DNA of 36,819 bases from Deltaproteobacteria bacterium CG03_land_8_20_14_0_80_45_14 (GTDB lineage Bacteria > Desulfobacterota > BSN033 > UBA1163), in assembly GCA_002780715.1 (NCBI GenBank), contig PEUO01000117.1, positions 1-36,819 on the forward strand, read 5' to 3'. Under the pieces are notes generated by a model. It had not been told where the DNA came from and searched no databases. It was given only the letters and a program-made list of their open reading frames with translations. A program made the translations under genes and the position numbers. Shown here piece after piece: positions 16,825-24,100 of this stretch (positions are counted from its first letter, which is position 1; each line of letters opens with the position of its first letter).

Positions 16825-17824
16825 GATCAGCTCCTTTCAGTCCGATTATTTCATCGATCAGGCTCTGGATATCCGCCGCACCTTTTGACGATTGGGCGAA
16901 TAGAAAGATCGGAGTCCCTTGGCTGGTTGCCTCTGCAATCTTTGTATCCTGGCGGATCACTGTGCTGAGGAGGTATTTTTCATAGTGGGTTTCCAGCGCC
17001 TTCTTCGAACGTTTGCAGATTCGATGGGACTCATTGTAACGGTTAAGGAAGATGAAGATGTTTTCAAAGACAAAAGAAAAATCCTCCTCGATCGTGGAGA
17101 GGGTCTCGAAGAGAATCTTGAGTCCGTGATAGGAGAGGAAATCGGCTAAGACGGGGATGATGAGATCGTTGGAGGCAAGGATCGCATTCAGGTTTAAGAG
17201 TCCGATGCTGGGAGAGGCGTCCATTACAATCAGTTCGTAGTTCTTCTCCACGGAACTGATGAGCCTCCGCAATCGGAACTCTCTTGAATTCATGGAAAAG
17301 AGCGAGAGCTCCACTGGTGAGAGATTCAGGTTCGAGGGAATGATATCCAATGTGGGGAGATCCGTTTTGACGATAATCTTTTCGATCTCTTCCTTTTCGA
17401 TTAGGGCATGGAACAGGGTCTTGGAAAACTGTTGACTGTTGAGGCCCAGGCATTGGGTCAGATGGCCTTGTGGATCCAGATCGATCAAGAGTGTCCGAAC
17501 CCCCATCTGGGCAAGACGAAAACCATAAGAGGCAGAGATGGTGCTTTTCCCTGTCCCCCCTTTAAAGTTGAGGAAGAGTTGTTTCCGGATGGATTTGAGG
17601 AGGGAAGGAAATCCCAGGTAGTTCCGATACTTGCTGACATCCTCCGGCTTATAATAGCGGCCCTGATTGGAATTCCTTTTGGCAGAAGGAAGGATTCCTT
17701 TCACCTCCTTCTCAAGGAGTTCGTGTTTTGAAATTCCGAGGAGCTTGGCAAAGGCCATCGGCGAGTAGACCGTGTCTCCTAAAATCTGGGGCTTTTGAAT
17801 AAGGGGTAGCGATTGAGTCGCCAT
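16814..17824 (-). CDS. parA: ParA/MinD-family ATPase with N-terminal MerR-like HTH
   Basis: LFLNFKGGTGKSTISASYGFRLAQMGVRTLLIDLDPQGHLTQCL; N-term YSPMAFAKLLGISKHELLEKEVKGILPSAKRNSNQGRYYKPEDVSKYRNYLG. Start at 17824 avoids overlap with HEAT; 17920 is the longest ORF. Confidence 0.92.
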   Translation of the reverse strand: MATQSLPLIQKPQILGDTVYSPMAFAKLLGISKHELLEKEVKGILPSAKRNSNQGRYYKPEDVSKYRNYLGFPSLLKSIRKQLFLNFKGGTGKSTISASYGFRLAQMGVRTLLIDLDPQGHLTQCLGLNSQQFSKTLFHALIEKEEIEKIIVKTDLPTLDIIPSNLNLSPVELSLFSMNSREFRLRRLISSVEKNYELIVMDASPSIGLLNLNAILASNDLIIPVLADFLSYHGLKILFETLSTIEEDFSFVFENIFIFLNRYNESHRICKRSKKALETHYEKYLLSTVIRQDTKIAEATSQGTPIFLFAQSSKGAADIQSLIDEIIGLKGADHVG

Positions 17825-17841
17825 AGTTACTTTTTCTTTCT

Positions 17842-18504
17842 TCAAACTTGACTCCTTAGGAAAGCCATTCTCCTTTTCAACGGTCTCGCCACGATTTTCT
17901 CTAAAGTCATCTTCGCCCATTTTCGAAGGCCTGGGTCTGAATCGGTCATCGCCTCCATCATGTAATTCTCGCTCTCGTCAGGATAAAGGGCGGCAAGGGA
18001 AAAGAGAGCTGCTTTTCTCACCATCGTATCCTGATCCCTCGACAACTCCATTAGGATCGGTAAGGCGCCCTCTATTTGTGTCCACCCTAATAAGGTCGCA
18101 ACTTTCCGTCTCACCCAAGTAGATTCATCGCTCAAGAATTGAAGGAGGATATTTAGATCGATTTTTTCCTGATATTGGAACATCCCTCGGAGGGCAGCGA
18201 TCCTGACTCTCGGATCGCTATCTTTAAGATATTTTTTTAATAAAGGGGAGACGATGGGACTTCGAAATTTAATAAGAGAACGAAGCGCCTGAGCTCTGAC
18301 GTCTGGGTCTTGATCAGACAAAATCTCTTGGAGGAGAGACATGGGGATGGAGGGATAAGATTTTTCTAAATAATATTTTATTGACAAAATTCTTACCTGC
18401 GGATCGGGATGTTTTAGATCAGTTTTTGCCTGTTTTAGAATGGCTTCGGATGAAAAGGTCTTTGGAAGATTATATTCTGCGGGGGGAGAGGGAGGACTCG
18501 TCAT
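17842..18504 (-). CDS. HEAT-repeat protein
   Basis: Repeats such as LKHPDPQVRILSIKYYLE, LSDQDPDVRAQALRSLIKF, LKDSDPRVRIAALRGMFQY, SDESTWVRRKVATLLG, RDQDTMVRKAALFSLAAL. Start may be 18504 or up to 18615. Confidence 0.9.
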   Translation of the reverse strand: MTSPPSPPAEYNLPKTFSSEAILKQAKTDLKHPDPQVRILSIKYYLEKSYPSIPMSLLQEILSDQDPDVRAQALRSLIKFRSPIVSPLLKKYLKDSDPRVRIAALRGMFQYQEKIDLNILLQFLSDESTWVRRKVATLLGWTQIEGALPILMELSRDQDTMVRKAALFSLAALYPDESENYMMEAMTDSDPGLRKWAKMTLEKIVARPLKRRMAFLRSQV

Positions 18505-18637
18505 TTTTTCGTAATCCTGAGAATAAAAAGATTTATCAAAGTCTGAATTTCCTAATCCTGTCGATTTTAAGTAAATCAATCGGAAACGATCTGCCACGTT
18601 ACCTTCCCGCTCCAAATCTGAGATGCTTTAAAAGAGA

Positions 18638-18820
18638 TTATCCTTTAAAATACTCTTTAAATTCGAATTTCAACTGCTCAGAATATTTTTCCAAAAGCAT
18701 ATCCAAAGCCTCCCTCACATAAACCGACTGGGGAACCTTGGTCTTCTCGGATAACCTCTTCAAAGCCTCCATTTGTTCATCTTTAATATAAATGGTACGG
18801 GCAACCTTTTTCTGTGCCAA
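18638..18820 (-). CDS. Ribbon-helix-helix (CopG-like) regulator
   Basis: KKVARTIYIKDEQMEALKRLSEKTKVPQSVYVREALDMLLEKY; TTG start 18820 preceded by gaggggg RBS. Confidence 0.82.
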   Translation of the reverse strand: MAQKKVARTIYIKDEQMEALKRLSEKTKVPQSVYVREALDMLLEKYSEQLKFEFKEYFKG

Positions 18821-18844
18821 AAAACCCCCTCTAACCAATTTGAA

Positions 18845-18877
18845 ACACAATATAATACAATATGTTTATTGTGTCAA
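18845..18877 (-). promoter_or_regulatory. Promoter and candidate operator of RHH-HEAT-ParA operon
   Basis: Minus strand TTGACA (18877-18872), 17 nt, TATATT (18854-18849). Perfect inverted repeat ACACAATA (18845-18852) / TATTGTGT (18867-18874), 14-nt gap. Confidence 0.7.
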
Positions 18878-19110
18878 GAAAAAAATTTTCAAATTTCTCT
18901 TTTAATTTCAATAAATTATACTTTTTAATAGACTCCTCATTAATTGAGAAAGGTTCTCTTGAACTCTATTTATTTCAGCCTGGATGGCATCAAATGGGGA
19001 ATATGAAGAAAAATAGTGATTATAATGGACCGCAAATAGTTGGCCTTAAAAAACATACGTCTCCCTCCTTTTCTTTATCTTAAATTATGCACCAACCACC
19101 TCATTCAGCA

Positions 19111-19146
19111 AATCAAGAGAGCATATAGTAATTTCTCAGAGCTCTC
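19111..19146 (+). promoter_or_regulatory. Conserved upstream element, copy 2 (csp gene)
   Basis: aaTCAAGAGAGCATATAGTAATTTCTCAGAGCTCTC; 32/36 identical to 12954-12989; 11 nt before TTGACT. Confidence 0.75.
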
Positions 19147-19157
19147 TGAAAAAACAC

Positions 19158-19186
19158 TTGACTTTTAAAAAAGAATTTTCAATAAT
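19158..19186 (+). promoter_or_regulatory. Sigma70-type promoter of csp
   Basis: TTGACT (19158-19163), 17 nt, AATAAT (19181-19186). Confidence 0.6.
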
Positions 19187-19195
19187 GTTTTCATT

Positions 19196-19301
19196 GTAAG
19201 TTGTAAGGAGTAGTTGTTTGGATCATAAAAAAGGCCACAAAAGCTTGAACCCCATACTTTTGTGGCCTTTTTAGTTAGGACCAAAGGCGATTACAACTTA
19301 C
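19196..19301 (+). ncRNA. Structured 5' leader of csp (candidate regulatory RNA)
   Basis: Outer perfect 11-bp pair GTAAGTTGTAA (19196-19206)/TTACAACTTAC (19291-19301). Inner perfect 16-bp pair AAAAAGGCCACAAAAG (19228-19243)/CTTTTGTGGCCTTTTT (19257-19272). Confidence 0.65.
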
Positions 19302-19332
19302 GTCAGTTCAGAAAGAGAGGAGGTGAGTCGTA

Positions 19333-19536
19333 GTGGCCAAAGGTCGTGTTAAATGGTTTAACGAGAAGAAGGGCTTCGGATTCATTTCCAGAGATGACGG
19401 AAGTGATGTATTCGTTCACTTCTCAGCCATCAAGAAGGAGGGATTCAAAACCCTTTACGAAGGCGATGAGGTAGAGTTCGAGATCTCAGAAGGTCCGAAG
19501 GGTCCACAGGCGACGGACGTGACGGTTCTGGCCTAA
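19333..19536 (+). CDS. cspA: CspA-family cold-shock protein
   Basis: [63 protein letters not shown] start. Confidence 0.96.
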   Translation: MAKGRVKWFNEKKGFGFISRDDGSDVFVHFSAIKKEGFKTLYEGDEVEFEISEGPKGPQATDVTVLA

Positions 19537-19560
19537 GTGGAAACTCGTTAGGCTAAAAGA

Positions 19561-19601
19561 GAAAGAGACCCCAGGTTTTTATCCTGGGGTTTCTTTTTTT
19601 C
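19561..19601 (+). terminator. Intrinsic terminator of csp
   Basis: GAGACCCCAGGtttttatCCTGGGGTTTCTTTTTTT. Confidence 0.85.
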
Positions 19602-19721
19602 TTTGCTTAAGTGTGAATGTGGTGTCAGTTAAGGATCCTGAGATTCAATTTGTTGAAGTTAGATTTACGCTATGCGCTATGCTCTATGCGCAGGGCTTCT
19701 AGTGTGAGGATAGGTTCATCC

Positions 19722-20264
19722 ATGGGAGAGATTAAATCCACCTTGGAATTGGCAATGGAAAGAACAAAAAAGGTTGCCATCTCCGAAAAGGAAAAAGAAG
19801 AGATCAAGCAAAAGGAAGTCTTACAGAAGGCCACCAGCCTCTTTCACCGATATCGGGAAGGACACCTCTCCTTGAATGAAATTCTGAAGCAGATTGAGAA
19901 AATGGAGAAGAAGACAGCGGCGACGGTGAAAGAACTCCTTTTCTCCCAATGGATCGACGCGCTCTCTCTGGATGATGATGACGAAAGGATCCTCAAAGGG
20001 ATTGAATCATTGAAGCAACGCAATATCAACGAGGTAAAAAAGCAATTTCACCATCTGCTATCCCAGTATCAAAGAGAAAAGGAAAAGATTAAAGAAGAGG
20101 TGAAGGTTCAATTCACAGAGGCTTTGAGGAAAGACGGCATCTACGGGAGTGCGGTGGAGCCCAAACTCGAAGGGGGCGAACTCTGGAAAATAGAAAATGA
20201 GAAATTAGATCTGTCCTACAAGGCCAAATTGGGAGAGATCAAAGAACAACTGAGGGTTTTATAA
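19722..20264 (+). CDS. Hypothetical helical protein
   Basis: MGEIKSTLELAMERTKKVAISEKEKEEIKQKEVLQKATSLFHRYREG...; the longer ORF starts at 19617. 3' end overlaps the MBL gene by 6 nt (convergent). Confidence 0.7.
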   Translation: MGEIKSTLELAMERTKKVAISEKEKEEIKQKEVLQKATSLFHRYREGHLSLNEILKQIEKMEKKTAATVKELLFSQWIDALSLDDDDERILKGIESLKQRNINEVKKQFHHLLSQYQREKEKIKEEVKVQFTEALRKDGIYGSAVEPKLEGGELWKIENEKLDLSYKAKLGEIKEQLRVL

Positions 20265-20924
20265 ATAGGCATAAAAATTTTGGCGTATGAATTCGAAGTT
20301 CTGAAGCACCATCTCTCTCCCCATCACTACCTCTCCATGGCCTGGCAACAAGATCTCCGTATCCAAACGGGACATCCTCTCAATGCTTTCCTTTATTAAT
20401 TTGGAATCCCCTTCCAGAAAGTCTGTCCTTCCAATGCCGCCATGAAAAACGAGATCGCCGGTTAAGAGGACCTTCCTCTCCGGCCAATGGATCGTAAGGG
20501 AGCCAGGGGAATGGCCCGGGGTCTGGTAGATATAAAAAATCTCTTTTCCAAAATGGAGTTCTCCTTCTTTCAGGTAGAAGTCGACTCGAAATTCAGGCAT
20601 AGGTTGTCCCATCATTTCAAAGAGGAGTTTCCCGCTCTTGAGAAGGTAGCGTTCCTCCTCTTGGTTCATCGCTATCTTGACCGGTTTATTCAAAAAGGCT
20701 TCAAGGCCTTCGAAATGGTCTGGATGAGAATGGGTCAGGATGATTAGATCGATCTCCTCCGGAGAAATCCCATCTCCCTCCATCTGATGAAAGAGATTGG
20801 GGACATGACGGGAATGACCTGGATCGATGAGAACCGTTACTTCTCCCCGGATCAAATAAGTGTTGCAATTATTCTCATAGGGATTCTGCCACAGATAGGC
20901 GTAAAGATCCTTTTCCAGTTTCAT
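20259..20924 (-). CDS. MBL-fold metallohydrolase
   Basis: LTHSHPDHFEG, QTPGHSPGSLTIHWPERKVLLTGDLVFHGGIGR, LLPGHGEVV. Confidence 0.93.
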   Translation of the reverse strand: MKLEKDLYAYLWQNPYENNCNTYLIRGEVTVLIDPGHSRHVPNLFHQMEGDGISPEEIDLIILTHSHPDHFEGLEAFLNKPVKIAMNQEEERYLLKSGKLLFEMMGQPMPEFRVDFYLKEGELHFGKEIFYIYQTPGHSPGSLTIHWPERKVLLTGDLVFHGGIGRTDFLEGDSKLIKESIERMSRLDTEILLPGHGEVVMGREMVLQNFEFIRQNFYAYL

Positions 20925-21186
20925 AAGATTTCCTTTTATGCGGCTGATAAAATCCTTTAAACATTAAAATGAAGATTCCCACTTTGCAAGAAGAGGAGAT
21001 CAAGCCTTCAATTCTATTGATTTTTTTCTCAAATCTGATAAACTCCTAACGAAGCTAAACCTCTCATCAATAGCCTATCGTACTTAAATTTGAAGAATAG
21101 CTTGACAAAGCATTCAAGCTTTTTTGAAATTGCTCTTTGTTCAGACACAAATTTTGCTTTAATCACACAGTGAACGAATAATCCAA

Positions 21187-24100
21187 ATGAGTATCTTCGA
21201 CCTTCGCCAATCAGTGATCGATGAATACAGTAAGTACGTTCAGAGCTTCCTTTCTATTGCTGATGACCGAATAAGAGCATTTATTGAGGAATCGCTCTTA
21301 AAAAACCAAGCCCTTTGGCCAGATGCGCTACTGCAATTAAATCCATCTTACGAGATGGCTTCGACAGTAAAAGACCTTGTTATAGAGGGAAAACTCCATC
21401 CTCTATGCGCCGACATTTTCTGTGCGGATGGTGGGGATCCTATACGATTATATCTTCATCAACAAGAAGCGATTGAAAAGGCTTTAAACCACAAACATTT
21501 CATAGTAACGAGCGGCACCGGGTCTGGAAAAACCCTTACCTATTTCGTTCCCATTTTTGACGCTATTCTTCGCACTAATCCTGAAGAGGCCAAGACTCGG
21601 GCAATCATTGTTTACCCGATGAATGCCCTGGTTAATTCACAGGAAGAGGCTTTAAGAAGACTTCTTACTCAATATAAAAATCTTACTGGGAAAGAGTGCC
21701 CAATTCGATTCTCGAAATATACCGGTCAAGAAAGGGAGCAGGAAAAACACAATATCCAGAAGAATCCTCCTCATATCCTGTTAACCAATTATGTCATGTT
21801 AGAACTCATGCTGATTCGTCCAGAAGAACATAATTTTGTGGATAGAAGCACCGCAGACCTGCAATTCTTAGTCATTGATGAATTACATACCTACCGCGGT
21901 AGGCAGGGGGCAGATGTTGGCCTCTTGATTCGCCGATTGCGCGAGCGGTCAGGAAACCAAAATCTCCAATGTATTGGAACAAGCGCAACCATGGTGGCAG
22001 GGAAAACCACTTCCAAAAAGGAAAGGCAAGAAGGAGTAGCCCAATTCGCAAGTAAAATTTTTGGAGTCGCCATCGAACCTGACAGCATTATCGAAGAATC
22101 CTTGAAAAGGATCACATCGAATCCAGACATTCCATCCGCAGAGATCTTGCATAGCACCCTGGATTCACCCGTTCCCCAGACGGTCGAGGAAATGATTAAT
22201 AACCCCCTCACAGCCTGGATTGAGCTTACCTTTGGCATCGAGGAGGAGCCGGACGGGCAATTACGTCGCAAACCACCTGTGAGTCTATTAGAGGGAGCTC
22301 AAAAACTTTCGGAGTTAACAGGGATTGAGGTTCAACATTGTCAGGAAAGGTTGAGGGAAAGTTTTCTCTTGGGAAGCCAGTTGAAAATGGCCGATGGAAG
22401 CTCCCCCTTTGCCTTTAAGCTCCATCAGTTTGTTGGTCAAGGCCGAACGGTTTATGCGACCCTTCAGCCACGGTCAAAAAGGTTTCTCACCCTCGAAGGC
22501 CAATACTTCGCGCCTGAACAAAAAGAAGAGCATATCCTCTATCCTTTACTATTCTGCCGGGTATGTGGACAAGATTATTATGTGGTAGCCAGGGATGTTG
22601 AGAGTGGACGTTTCCTGCCTTTAGATCCGCAAAGTGAGCAGTCGTCTGCCGCCGGATTTACCAGGGGATATTTCATGTTGTCACCCGAAGGGAATGGCTC
22701 TGATTGGAGTGAAGAACATCTTCCCCCTGAATGGTACGGTCAGAATGGAAAGGTCAAGAGGGATTATCGTCAACATGTTCCTGTGTCTACTTGGGTATTC
22801 CCGGATGGAACCTTGAAAACCGAACCAGACGCAGAGGCTGCAAAAGGATGGTATCAACCAACTCCGTTTATGCTCTGCCTCAACTGCGGTGAATTTTACA
22901 CAAGGCGTGATAGGCTCGATTTTCGCAAGATTGCAGGACTTTCGAGCGAGGGGCGAAGCACTTCAACTACCGTATTATCGATTTCTGCATTGCAGCATGT
23001 TGAAGAGGGTGGAATTAAAGAGGGGGCAAGAAAGATTCTCAGTTTTACGGACAACCGGCAGGATGCCTCCCTTCAGGCTGGACATTTCAACGATTTCGTT
23101 CAGATTTCTATTTTAAGGGCAGCCATTCTAATTGCCCTTAAAATGCATCGTCAGCTCAGATTTGATAATGCTGCTCAGAATGTCGTCGAATCTATAGGTT
23201 TGTCTCTTTCAGGTGTAGCTAAAAATAAAGATCTCAGAGAGGATACTACACAAGGTCGGGAAGTCTGGAACACATTCCGCGATTTGGTTGAATATCGACT
23301 CTTTGAAGATCTTCGACGAGGGTGGAGAGTTGTTCAACCTAATCTCGAACAGTGCGGTTTATTATGCATCGAATATAGAGGGTTAGAAGAGCTTTGTAAG
23401 GATGACAAGAACTGGGATAGCCTACCCCCTTTTAAGATCCTGTCACCCAAAACGCGAAAAGAGATCCTTACACCAGTTCTCGACCATTTCCGAAAGAAAC
23501 TTGCAATTTCCACTGGCTGCCTTAAAGAGCAGTACCAGCAACAGCTCCGGAAGCGTGCCCTGGAGCAAATTAATGAAAGATGGTCTTTTGATGAAAAAGA
23601 AATGCTCCATACCGCATTGAGGTTCTTACCCCCCGGACAACCCACTCGGCCCATCGAAGGCTTGAGTTTGGGAGAGAACAGTTTGATCGGTCGTTATCTC
23701 CGAAGAACTCTTGCCATTTCAGAATCGTATCCAAGCTTCATCCAAAAGCTGACAGATCTTCTCTCCTCCCACGGGTTAATGAAGAAAGATTCTGAAAGGG
23801 GTGTTTCATTCATCCAATTGGATGGAACATGCCTCTTATGGAACAAATGCATGACAGGATTGCCTCCATCCGATCCGATCTACACTCGACGGGTGCAAAG
23901 TGAAGCCTATTTGGAAACAGAGCGAAAAGCAAACGAATACTTTCGCAATTTCTACAAAGGAGGGGCGGCAACTTTACGCGACATAGAAGGTCGGGAGCAT
24001 ACTGCCCAGATTACTTATGAGAGCAGGCAGGAGAGGGAACAAAGATTTCGAGATGGAGATCTGGCTTGCCTCTTCTGCTCCCCCACTATGGAACTTGGAA

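Noticed and set aside
19660-19700. Short tandem ctatgcgctatgctctatgcgc
   Set aside because: Tiny, imperfect, no supported function.
21103-21131. GCTTGACAAAGCATTCAAGC as promoter/operator of the defence operon
   Set aside because: TTGACA is present but the expected -10 (tgaaat) is poor; insufficient to call.
21888-21912. CTACCGCGGTAGGCAGG resembling the repeat at 10368-10390, considered as an insertion in the helicase gene
   Set aside because: It encodes ELHTYRGRQGADVG, a conserved motif II region of this helicase family, so similarity is probably coincidental.
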